From RGIG1959 sp964564305 (GTDB lineage: Bacteria; Bacillota; Clostridia; Oscillospirales; Acutalibacteraceae): 6,057 nt of DNA. Numbering within the stretch: the first letter of the stretch is position 1; each line of letters begins with the position of its first letter. Position numbers and translations under genes: made by a program. Shown here in pieces: positions 1 through 5,118 of the stretch. Below the pieces are notes generated by a model, which saw nothing but the letters and a program-made list of their open reading frames with translations, was not told the DNA's origin and did not search any database. The stretch lies in contig CAZMAM010000050.1 in assembly GCA_964564305.1 (NCBI GenBank), forward strand, positions 1-6,057, given 5' to 3'.

Positions 1-910
1 AAAGCCATTTTTGCACGGTGGGTACGCTGACTTTGACCATTTTGGCAATTTTTTCCACCGGCATTCCGTCATCGCGCAAATTGAATGCGGTATCCCGCGC
101 CTGTAGTTCCTTGCCTTCCGCACGACCTTCCGCACGACCTTCCGCGCGGCCTTTTTCCATGCCTCTGGCCATGCCTTCCGCACGGCCTTCCTCGATTTTG
201 TCTCTATCGTAGGCCGCTTTGATTTGGTCTTCGTCATATAAGCTAATCATAATGTTCTTAACCTCCTGCTCGTGTTTGGATAGGTAATCTCTTAGGATAT
301 TTCTGTCTTTGCATATCCGTATGGTCTCGGTGACCGCTTTCAGCGTCTTGCCGTACAGACGCGTTTGTTCATCAAATACCTTCGTGAACGTGATGTATTG
401 GTAAACGATGTCGCCTTCCTGGCCCTCCGTCAGCACATGAATCTTCAAATCCAAATCGCTTTCTTTGCCTTGCGGATTGCTGAAAAACTCTTCCGAAAGC
501 GAATAAACGTCTTTTTCCAGCTTCTTCTTTCCGGTATAGATGACATAGACCTCCGGCCTTGGTATGGCAAGCTTTTTGCTCCCGTAGAGATTGAGCTCTT
601 TTTCCCCGATGTAATCGTGATAAGTCTGTGCCAGATACAGCAAGGCGCGAATGAGAATATTCACCGACCATGTGGACTGCGCCTCCGCGAGAACCACAAG
701 CTGATCGCCCACCGTAAACCCGAGATCGTTGTAGATGGCGTTCACCATGACATTCTCGAGCGTGACGATGTGAATCATATCCTCCGTAATATGCTCTTTG
801 GTCTCCGGGTGCAGGGCATAATAGAGTTTCAGCACATACTCGCGATCCTGAAATAAATGGGTAAACACATTATCCTTCGCTGTTCGCTTAAAAGACGGAT
901 CCGTATTCAT
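1..910 (-). CDS. Rpn family PD-(D/E)XK nuclease / putative transposase (3' end outside window)
   Basis: Reading leftward from the ATG at 908-910 gives 303 residues with no stop before the window edge, so the C-terminus is missing. An AAAGGAG ribosome binding site lies 8 bases before the start. The N-terminal half matches the Rpn (recombination-promoting nuclease, PDDEXK_2) family: NDLGF with Asp62, then LAEAQS with Glu76 and Gln78, the expected D...ExQ catalytic pattern, followed by the family-typical block around residues 79-101. Residues 241-266 are a run of GRAEG-type repeats, probably a charged helix. Residues 283-303 look like a helix-turn-helix, common at the end of these proteins. Family members are Mg-dependent DNA endonucleases linked to RecA-independent recombination; they are not proven transposases here. 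No inverted ends or target duplication are visible. The family is confident; the cellular role is not. Confidence 0.92.
   Translation of the reverse strand, partial: MNTDPSFKRTAKDNVFTHLFQDREYVLKLYYALHPETKEHITEDMIHIVTLENVMVNAIYNDLGFTVGDQLVVLAEAQSTWSVNILIRALLYLAQTYHDYIGEKELNLYGSKKLAIPRPEVYVIYTGKKKLEKDVYSLSEEFFSNPQGKESDLDLKIHVLTEGQEGDIVYQYITFTKVFDEQTRLYGKTLKAVTETIRICKDRNILRDYLSKHEQEVKNIMISLYDEDQIKAAYDRDKIEEGRAEGMARGMEKGRAEGRAEGRAEGKELQARDTAFNLRDDGMPVEKIAKMVKVSVPTVQKWL
115..186 (-). repeat. 12-bp tandem repeat coding for (GRAE)n in the Rpn gene
   Basis: Three adjacent 12-base units (plus-strand CTTCCGCACGAC or a close variant) lie at 115-126, 127-138 and 139-150. A fourth lies at 175-186 after a diverged 24-base insert coding for MARGMEKG. 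The unit is a multiple of three, so gain or loss of copies would keep the frame and only change linker length. Confidence 0.85.
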
Positions 911-973
911 GGGAACCACTCCTTTATCTATGCGATTTATGCGCCATTTGTACGGCGCCTATTTACCAACTTC

Positions 974-1002
974 ATTTTACGGCTTTGCACGGGCTTTGTC
1001 AA
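974..1002 (-). promoter_or_regulatory. Sigma-A-type promoter of the Rpn gene
   Basis: On the minus strand, TTGACA (997-1002), a 17-base spacer and TAAAAT (974-979) form a near-consensus promoter. Transcription should begin near 967, giving a leader of about 57 bases. That leader contains a small hairpin (GCGCC/GGCGC, 941-945 with 954-958) ahead of the ribosome binding site. Confidence 0.8.
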
Positions 1003-1023
1003 GCGAAAAAGGGAGATTCGATG

Positions 1024-1060
1024 ATGCGCCGAACTGACGATCCGTACCCGAACGGCGCAT
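1024..1060. repeat. 8-bp inverted repeat upstream of the Rpn promoter
   Basis: ATGCGCCG (1024-1031) and CGGCGCAT (1053-1060) are perfect inverted arms around a 21-base loop, about 20 bases upstream of the -35 box. It could be an operator or a structured remnant. The nearest minus-strand T run is 12 or more bases from the stem, so it makes a poor terminator. A 12-base stretch overlapping the left arm (GATGCGCCGAAC, 1023-1034) recurs exactly at 1836-1847. Confidence 0.45.
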
Positions 1061-1102
1061 GAGATTTTTCCGTTAAATCGACTCCACTACCGTTCAAAAG
1101 AG

Positions 1103-1149
1103 TTAAAACAACACCGCACATGCCTAGTCTTTGTGCGGTGTTGCTTTAA
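1103..1149. terminator. Long hairpin, likely a terminator (possibly bidirectional)
   Basis: Arms of 18 bases (1103-1120 and 1132-1149) pair with one mismatch around an 11-base loop. The arms end in A/T-rich flanks, giving a T-rich tail on the minus strand (TTGTTTTAACTCTTTT) and a weaker one on the plus strand. It lies about 110 bases beyond the CD1247-type gene and before the Rpn promoter. A diverged copy is found at 3890-3928. Confidence 0.6.
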
Positions 1150-1171
1150 GATTTCATTTTTTCATTTGGCG

Positions 1172-1200
1172 AAAAATTTGCCCATCGCCTATTGCATGGG
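1172..1200 (-). terminator. Terminator of the CD1247-type gene
   Basis: On the minus strand, CCCATGC pairs with GC-ATGGG (1181-1200, one bulged base) around a short loop, followed by AAATTTTT (1172-1179). It begins about 57 bases past the stop codon, an ordinary position for an intrinsic terminator. Confidence 0.6.
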
Positions 1201-1256
1201 AATCTTTGTGCGGTGCCCGGTGCGGTGTAACCCTAATCAACATAAATTTTTGAGCA

Positions 1257-1724
1257 TTACTCCTGTTCGCTGCCTTCGGCGTTGCGCGCATCAGGAATAT
1301 CATCCTCTTCGCCGGCATCGTTCTCTTCATCATGGCCGGCTTCGTCTTCATCGAGATCGAAAATCAGCGGTTCGTCGCACGCGGGGCAGGTAATCCCGCC
1401 CTCCATTAACGTTTCCTCATCGACCCGGAAGGTTTCACCGCAGGCGGGACAAGTGATTTCGTACCATTCGTCTTCTTCGTCGTCTTCCTCATCCGGCTCC
1501 TCGGAGCCGTAAACTTCTTCTTCCACATCCGCTAAGTCGTCGTCAATCTCGTCCACACGCCCTGTGAGTTCACGGGTGGTAGTTTGCAATTTCTCTACTT
1601 CTTCCGCCATTTCGTTCAGGATATCACTGACGGCGGAAAAGAGCTTGGCTTCATTACTCTCTTCCCCGATATCCATTCCCTTCATTAAGCCCTTAAGATA
1701 CGCCACTTTTTCCTTTAACGCCAT
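1257..1724 (-). CDS. CD1247 N-terminal domain protein with a two-CPAC zinc knuckle
   Basis: This 155-residue protein starts at an ATG (1722-1724) preceded by GGGGGAG six bases away. The N-terminus (LKEKVAYLKGLMKGM, residues 3-17) and the segment DEIDDDLADVEEEVYG (residues 58-73) match what I recall of the clostridial CD1247 N-terminal domain family. Residues 18-56 look helical and may form a coiled coil. After an acidic linker (74-86), two CPAC motifs (Cys92/95 and Cys113/116) sit 21 residues apart and should bind one zinc. The tail is again acidic; Asp and Glu make up 56 of 155 residues, about 36%. I see no signal peptide or membrane segment, so it is presumably cytoplasmic. The biochemical role is unknown. 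It follows efp on the same strand after 201 bases, without an evident terminator between them, so co-transcription is possible. Confidence 0.86.
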   Translation of the reverse strand: MALKEKVAYLKGLMKGMDIGEESNEAKLFSAVSDILNEMAEEVEKLQTTTRELTGRVDEIDDDLADVEEEVYGSEEPDEEDDEEDEWYEITCPACGETFRVDEETLMEGGITCPACDEPLIFDLDEDEAGHDEENDAGEEDDIPDARNAEGSEQE

Positions 1725-1796
1725 CGCATACTCCCCCTTTTGATTCTGAAATCTGTTTAAGAAACCATCTATTAAAGACAAGGACTTTACGGTTCG

Positions 1797-1906
1797 CTGT
1801 TTGCTTTCGTTGCGGCTTGGATAGAAGAAAATGCGGATGCGCCGAACGGCTTTGGATGGCATTTCTTCCCTTCGCATCGGCGCCGGTTGCGGCAAAAAGC
1901 AAACAG
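1797..1906. repeat. 11-bp inverted repeat in the efp downstream gap
   Basis: CTGTTTGCTTT (1797-1807) and AAAGCAAACAG (1896-1906) are perfect inverted arms with 88 bases between them. Inner pairings add to it: GATGCG (1836-1841) with CGCATC (1873-1878). No T run follows on the minus strand, so it is not a standard terminator. It may fold the leader of the CD1247-type gene. Confidence 0.4.
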
Positions 1907-1925
1907 GAAAATCGCTGAAAGCACT

Positions 1926-2483
1926 TTATGCGCGCTCCATATACTCACCGGTGCGGGTATCCACCCGAACGGTCTCGCCCTCATTGATAAAGAGCGGAAC
2001 ACGGATTTCCACACCCGTTTCGAGCGTGGCGGGTTTCGTAGCGCCGGTGGCGGTATCGCCCTTAAAGCCCGGTTCGGTTTTGGTGACTTGCAATTCCACA
2101 AAGTTCGGCGCTTCTACGCTGAACACTTTGCCCTTGTAGGAAGCAACTTTGCACACGAAATTTTCCTTTACGAATTTAAAACTGTCGCTGAGCACATCTG
2201 CCCCTATAGGCATCAGTTCATAGGTTTCGGGATCCATAAAATAGTACAGATCGCCGTCGGTGTAGGAATATTCCATGTCTTTGCGCTCTACATAGGCGGT
2301 GGGAAATTTTTCGGTGGGATTAAACGTTTTTTCGATCACGGTTCCCGCGATAACGTTGCGGATCTTGGTGCGCACAAAGGCGGCGCCTTTTCCGGGCTTG
2401 ACATGCTGAAACTCCACAATTTGATACACGTTGCCGTCCATTTCGAAGGTGACGCCGTTGCGAAAATCGCCCGCCGATACCAT
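1926..2483 (-). CDS. efp: Translation elongation factor P
   Basis: The 185-residue product has full family length. EF-P binds between the P and E sites and speeds peptide bond formation when ribosomes stall on consecutive prolines. The N-terminal KOW-like domain (about 1-62) carries the loop HVKPGKGAAF; Lys32 aligns with E. coli Lys34, the residue that is modified in many bacteria. Two OB domains follow (about 65-128 and 130-185), ending with the signature KPATLETG (150-157) and VPLFINEGETVRVDTRTGEY. The ATG at 2481-2483 has GGAGGG seven bases upstream and a good promoter at 2516-2544. No gene for a Lys32-modifying enzyme is in the window. In many Clostridia a Pro peptidase gene precedes efp; here a divergent promoter region does. 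Confidence 0.98.
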   Translation of the reverse strand: MVSAGDFRNGVTFEMDGNVYQIVEFQHVKPGKGAAFVRTKIRNVIAGTVIEKTFNPTEKFPTAYVERKDMEYSYTDGDLYYFMDPETYELMPIGADVLSDSFKFVKENFVCKVASYKGKVFSVEAPNFVELQVTKTEPGFKGDTATGATKPATLETGVEIRVPLFINEGETVRVDTRTGEYMERA

Positions 2484-2515
2484 ACGATAACCCTCCTATT
2501 TGCTGTGATACCCGT

Positions 2516-2544
2516 ATTTTACCTTATTTTGTTCTCTTTTGCAA
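2516..2544 (-). promoter_or_regulatory. Promoter of efp
   Basis: On the minus strand, TTGCAA (2539-2544), a 17-base spacer and TAAAAT (2516-2521). The start would be near 2509, leaving a leader of about 25 bases to the efp ATG. Confidence 0.78.
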
Positions 2545-2573
2545 CCCAAAGCGCAAAATTTTTTGAAAAACAC

Positions 2574-2602
2574 TTGCAACTTCGCTCCCCACGGGGTATA
2601 AT
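2574..2602 (+). promoter_or_regulatory. Strong plus-strand promoter upstream of divIC
   Basis: TTGCAA (2574-2579), a 17-base spacer and a perfect TATAAT (2597-2602). Transcription should start near 2608-2610, about 260 bases before the divIC start codon. Its -35 box is about 30 bases from that of the divergent efp promoter, with A/T-rich DNA between them that could help both. Confidence 0.8.
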
Positions 2603-2606
2603 CTTG

Positions 2607-2818
2607 TTGCCGTAATGTCCGACACAGGTATTTCCCTAAGCATACACCATTTCTAAAATAAGAGCACGATAGCGGCACGGCGCTTTCCAGATTATCCCGG
2701 CGGCGCACGGCAGAGCCAAAATACAGTTCCGTCAATCGCTCGGCTTGCTTCGCAGCATCATACCAAGCGCACTGCAGCGCATGAGTGCCGCTGCCAAACC
2801 GCCGTGCCCATGCGGCAA
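2607..2818 (+). ncRNA. Candidate structured leader or small RNA before divIC
   Basis: This stretch directly follows the 2574-2602 promoter and has no supported gene. TTGCCG (2607-2612) can pair with CGGCAA (2813-2818), closing the whole segment. Inside, AGCGGCAC (2671-2678) pairs perfectly with GTGCCGCT (2785-2792). Alternatively GGCACGGCG (2674-2682) pairs perfectly with CGCCGTGCC (2800-2808). The two helices share bases and exclude each other. The shape (closing stem, wide single-stranded part at about 2628-2670, long distal arm) loosely resembles 6S RNA, but I recognise no conserved 6S, riboswitch or T-box sequence. No T-run terminator follows, so it may be just the divIC 5' leader. Confidence 0.25.
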
Positions 2819-2820
2819 AA

Positions 2821-2847
2821 CCCAAAATCGCCCAACTCCCAAAATCG
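2821..2847 (+). repeat. 10-base direct repeat before divIC
   Basis: CCCAAAATCG occurs at 2821-2830 and again at 2838-2847, a 17-base period, 23 bases before the divIC start codon. This stretch is C/A-rich and probably single-stranded in the mRNA. Confidence 0.5.
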
Positions 2848-2869
2848 ACCAAAAAGGTTTGTTCACTTT

Positions 2870-3199
2870 ATGAAAGATAAACGCAAGAGGAGCACAGCCA
2901 GCTTGGAACGTCCGGAAAAACGGCTTCCGAAGAAGCACAAAAGCCTGCTTCTTCGCGCCGCTTTAATCACGTTTGCCGTGTATATTGTGCTTTCGATTAT
3001 TCAATTACAGGTGGATATCGGCGCGAAGCGTGCGGCTTTAAACGATATCAATACACAGATCGCCGCCCAGCAGCGCACCAACGAGGAACTTGAAGACGCC
3101 AACGCAGACAGCGATATGTATCTGGAACAGCAAGCGCACGACCGCGGGCTTGCGAAGCCGGGAGAAAGCATCTATAAAGAAGCGCCCGGCAGCGAATAG
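2870..3199 (+). CDS. divIC: Septum formation initiator, DivIC/FtsB family
   Basis: The 109-residue product has the layout of small divisome proteins: a basic cytoplasmic N-terminus (1-28), one membrane segment (about 29-46) and an outside coiled coil (about 47-80). It ends with LEQQAHDRGLAKPGESIY (85-102), corresponding to the family's IAREKLGLVKPGE-type motif (PF04977). It should work with FtsL and DivIB/FtsQ partners at the septum. The ATG at 2870 is chosen because an in-frame ATG at 2804 would add residues unlike the family and has no binding site. The binding site for 2870 is itself weak: AAAAAGG, 12 bases away. A terminator-like hairpin begins 8 bases past the stop, then an S1 gene, the pairing known as divIC-yabR. 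The usual upstream neighbours (HU, S4-domain, yabP, yabQ) are absent. The symbol rests on family and context. Confidence 0.88.
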   Translation: MKDKRKRSTASLERPEKRLPKKHKSLLLRAALITFAVYIVLSIIQLQVDIGAKRAALNDINTQIAAQQRTNEELEDANADSDMYLEQQAHDRGLAKPGESIYKEAPGSE

Positions 3200-3207
3200 G
3201 GACATTG

Positions 3208-3242
3208 CCGTACCCCGCGCACCGGTACGGTTTTGTATTTTT
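3208..3242 (+). terminator. Intrinsic terminator or attenuator between divIC and the S1 gene
   Basis: CCGTACC (3208-3214) pairs with GGTACGG (3224-3230) around a 9-base loop, followed by TTTTGTATTTTT (3231-3242). The S1 gene's ribosome binding site begins only 10 bases later and I see no promoter after the hairpin. The S1 gene therefore probably depends on read-through. Confidence 0.7.
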
Positions 3243-3252
3243 AGAGAAAAAT

Positions 3253-3258
3253 AGGAGG
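3253..3258 (+). promoter_or_regulatory. Ribosome binding site fixing the GTG start of the S1 gene
   Basis: AGGAGG lies nine bases before the GTG at 3268-3270. The reading frame stays open further upstream, but that part overlaps the terminator hairpin and is not family-like. GTG is therefore the start. Confidence 0.85.
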
Positions 3259-3267
3259 AATCAATTC

Positions 3268-3711
3268 GTGCAGCTGGAGGTAGGATCCGTAGTAGAAGGG
3301 AAAGTGACCGGTATTACCAAGTTCGGCGCGTTTGTGGAATTGGCGCCGGGAAAAACCGGAATGGTTCACATTTCCGAAGTAGCGAATACCTATGTAAAAG
3401 AGATCAGCGATCATGTCAGCGAGGGACAAACGGTTAAGGTGAAGATTCTGAGCATTTCGGATGACGGCAGAATCAGCCTTTCAATCAAAAAAGCGCTTCC
3501 CCCCGCGCCGCGCCAACCCAAACCGGGAAAACCAAAAGGAAGAAACGGGTACGAATGGCAGTCCGCCGCCAACCGTAAGGGCGGAAACGAGAGTTTTGAA
3601 GAAATGATGTCCCGTTTTAAGGCGACAAGCGACGAAAAAATGTCTGATCTCAAACGATCTCTGGACAGCAAGCACGGCGGATTTTCCCGCAAAGCCACCC
3701 GTCAGTCGTAA
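3268..3711 (+). CDS. S1 domain RNA-binding protein, YabR-like
   Basis: The 147-residue product starts with LEVGSVVEGKVTGITKFGAF (residues 3-22), the opening of a single S1/OB fold. The fold continues through the RNA-facing strands GMVHISEVA (31-39) and VKVKILSISDDGRISLSIKK (56-75), which ends it. A Pro/Lys/Gly-rich basic linker (78-105) follows. The C-terminus FEEMMSRFKATSDEKMSDLKR (110-130), then SKHGG, matches the helical tail of clostridial and bacillar YabR-type proteins. The protein should bind RNA in the cytoplasm, perhaps at the ribosome; its exact role is not settled. Position next to divIC supports the YabR assignment. Polynucleotide phosphorylase and ribosomal protein S1 are excluded by size and by the single domain. 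Confidence 0.93.
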   Translation: MQLEVGSVVEGKVTGITKFGAFVELAPGKTGMVHISEVANTYVKEISDHVSEGQTVKVKILSISDDGRISLSIKKALPPAPRQPKPGKPKGRNGYEWQSAANRKGGNESFEEMMSRFKATSDEKMSDLKRSLDSKHGGFSRKATRQS

Positions 3712-3787
3712 CCGCTCCGCTTCGGCTCCGCCCGGGCGCGGCCATCGGAGAGAAAACCGGCGTCCGGCCGGAAAGCGAATCAATACG

Positions 3788-3844
3788 AAAAAAGGGGATT
3801 TGTTTTTGCGTGATACGGCGCGGGAATGATGTCCCCTCTTTTTT
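3788..3844 (+). terminator. Possible terminator of the S1 gene
   Basis: A run of six A and GGGGA (3788-3798) can pair with TCCCC plus a T run (3832-3844, two unpaired bases between them) around a 33-base loop. The tail is TCTTTTTT. The loop is long and the GC part only five pairs, so this is a modest candidate, about 75 bases past the S1 stop. Otherwise 3712-3787 is GC-rich with several short self-complementary stretches and no gene. Confidence 0.4.
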
Positions 3845-3889
3845 GGCCGAAATTTTGGGCTGAAAACACCCCGGTCAGACGCCGTCACT

Positions 3890-3928
3890 TAGGACAACAC
3901 CTCACAATCTTTGCGCGGTATTGCCTTA
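3890..3928. repeat. Diverged copy of the 1103-1149 hairpin
   Basis: AGGACAACACCTCACA (3891-3906) matches 1105-1120 at 13 of 16 positions. TCTTTGCGCGGTATTGCCTTA (3908-3928) matches 1128-1148 at 18 of 21 positions, aligned by eye. The arms still form an imperfect stem, with a shorter loop. It lies directly upstream of the amidohydrolase ribosome binding site and could affect that mRNA's 5' end. Confidence 0.55.
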
Positions 3929-3936
3929 GACAATTT

Positions 3937-3942
3937 AGGAGG
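3937..3942 (+). promoter_or_regulatory. Ribosome binding site fixing the amidohydrolase start
   Basis: AGGAGG lies six bases before the ATG at 3949. The frame is open back to an ATG at 3826, but that would add 41 residues unlike the family and would run through the terminator tail and the hairpin repeat. Confidence 0.88.
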
Positions 3943-3948
3943 TTCACT

Positions 3949-5118
3949 ATGATCACCAGAATTATTCACGCCGAAATTCATCCGGTATCGTCCCCCGCCT
4001 TGCATGATGCGACCATAGAAATTGAGGACGGAAAAATCGCTTCGGTGGGGCGCCCGGAAAAGACTGAACCGGACGAAATCATCGATGCCAAGGGCGCCGT
4101 AATCACGCCGGGATTTATCGATGCCCACACCCACCTGGGCATGTGGGAAGACAGCTTGAATTTTGAAGGAGACGACGGAAACGAAGACACCGACCCCTGT
4201 ACGCCGCAGCTCCGCGCCATCGACGCAATCAATCCGAGAGACCGCTGTTTTCGGGAAGCCAGAGAAGCGGGTGTGACCTCCGTTGTCACGGGGCCGGGCA
4301 GCGCCAACCCCATCGGCGGGCAAATGTGTGCGGTGAAAACGGGCGGTTCGGCGGAGATTATCGATGAGATGGTCATCAAAGCGCCCATTTCGATGAAGAT
4401 GGCTTTGGGTGAAAACCCGAAATCGGTTTATCACGGGAAAAATCAGGCCCCGGTAACCCGGATGGCGACCGCTGCGCTCATTCGCGAACAGTTGGCGCAG
4501 GCGAGAGAATACGCCCGCCTGAAAGCCAAGGCCGAACAAGATAAGGAAGCGGATCCGCCGGATTTCGATGCAAAAAACGAGGCGCTGCTGCCCGTTTTGC
4601 GGGGCGAACTGCCCGTGCATTTTCATGCGCACCGGCTGGACGATATGTACACCGCCATGCGCATCGCAAAGGAATTTCAATTGCGGTTCGTCATTGTGCA
4701 CGGCACATCGGCGCATCTGGCGGCGGAATATTTTGCGCAAACGCACACGGATATTTTCAGCGGCCCGTTTTTGTGTGACCGATCCAAGCCGGAACTGTAC
4801 GATCTCACCCCGAAAAACCCCGGAATTTTGCATCGGGCGGGGGTTCGGGTCGCCATTGTCACGGATCATCCGGTTATTCCACTGCCCTATCTGCCCCTGT
4901 GCGCGGGATTAGCCGTGCGGGAAGGTATGCCCTATGAGGCGGCGCTCGCCGCGATTACGCTGAATCCCGCAAAAATCATCGGTATCGACGACCGCGTAGG
5001 TTCTCTGGAACCCGGAAAAGACGCGGATCTGGCGGTTTTCGACGGAGATCCGCTGACCGTTGCCGCAAAACCGCTCGCTGTGATGATCAACGGCGTTTGG
5101 GTGAAAAGGGAGATGTAA
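3949..5118 (+). CDS. Metal-dependent amidohydrolase, imidazolonepropionase-like (substrate unknown)
   Basis: The 389-residue cytoplasmic enzyme has the amidohydrolase layout. A small beta-sandwich formed by both termini (about 1-50 and 345-389) flanks a TIM barrel. Metal-site motifs are visible in order: TPGFIDAHTHLG with His60 and His62, FHAHRLDD with His226 and His228, IVHGTSAH with His251, and VTDHP with Asp306, the likely catalytic Asp. The end GSLEPGKDADLAVFDGDPL is typical of COG1228-type hydrolases; I recall this subgroup as Met_dep_hydrolase_C. Such enzymes hydrolyse C-N bonds in cyclic amides, dipeptides or related compounds; the substrate cannot be read from sequence. Residues 186-215 form a charged insertion. 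Its stop codon touches the start of the fumarate hydratase alpha gene, so the two are co-translated. No clear promoter is seen upstream. Confidence 0.91.
   Translation: MITRIIHAEIHPVSSPALHDATIEIEDGKIASVGRPEKTEPDEIIDAKGAVITPGFIDAHTHLGMWEDSLNFEGDDGNEDTDPCTPQLRAIDAINPRDRCFREAREAGVTSVVTGPGSANPIGGQMCAVKTGGSAEIIDEMVIKAPISMKMALGENPKSVYHGKNQAPVTRMATAALIREQLAQAREYARLKAKAEQDKEADPPDFDAKNEALLPVLRGELPVHFHAHRLDDMYTAMRIAKEFQLRFVIVHGTSAHLAAEYFAQTHTDIFSGPFLCDRSKPELYDLTPKNPGILHRAGVRVAIVTDHPVIPLPYLPLCAGLAVREGMPYEAALAAITLNPAKIIGIDDRVGSLEPGKDADLAVFDGDPLTVAAKPLAVMINGVWVKREM

Noticed and set aside
115..186. Possible CRISPR-like repeat array
   Set aside because: The units are 12 bases, mostly without spacers, and code in frame for a GRAE linker inside a protein.
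365..856. 163-codon plus-strand frame
   Set aside because: It is a shadow of the Rpn gene, whose protein carries recognisable catalytic motifs on the other strand.
1..1002. Complete insertion sequence around the Rpn gene
   Set aside because: No terminal inverted repeats or target duplications are visible, and one end lies outside the window.
1257..1895. Longer form of the CD1247-type protein starting upstream of 1724
   Set aside because: The ATG at 1724 has an excellent binding site and gives the family N-terminus; the upstream extension is unlike the family and covers an inverted repeat.
1887..2615. 242-codon plus-strand frame opposite efp
   Set aside because: It is antisense to a full-length EF-P gene, crosses the efp promoter and has no family resemblance.
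2615..2656. 13-codon upstream frame beginning a few bases from the predicted transcript start
   Set aside because: It has no binding site, lies too close to the 5' end and shows no leader-peptide composition such as repeated codons for one amino acid.
2607..2818. Firm assignment as 6S RNA
   Set aside because: Only the coarse shape is similar; no conserved 6S sequence and no following terminator could be recognised.
2496..2852. 118-codon open frame on the minus strand upstream of efp
   Set aside because: It has no binding site before its start, runs through both promoters and the efp ribosome binding site, and resembles no family I know.
3889..4869. 326-codon frame on the minus strand opposite the amidohydrolase
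   Set aside because: It is antisense to a clearly real gene with motifs in the correct order; long reverse frames are common opposite GC-rich genes.
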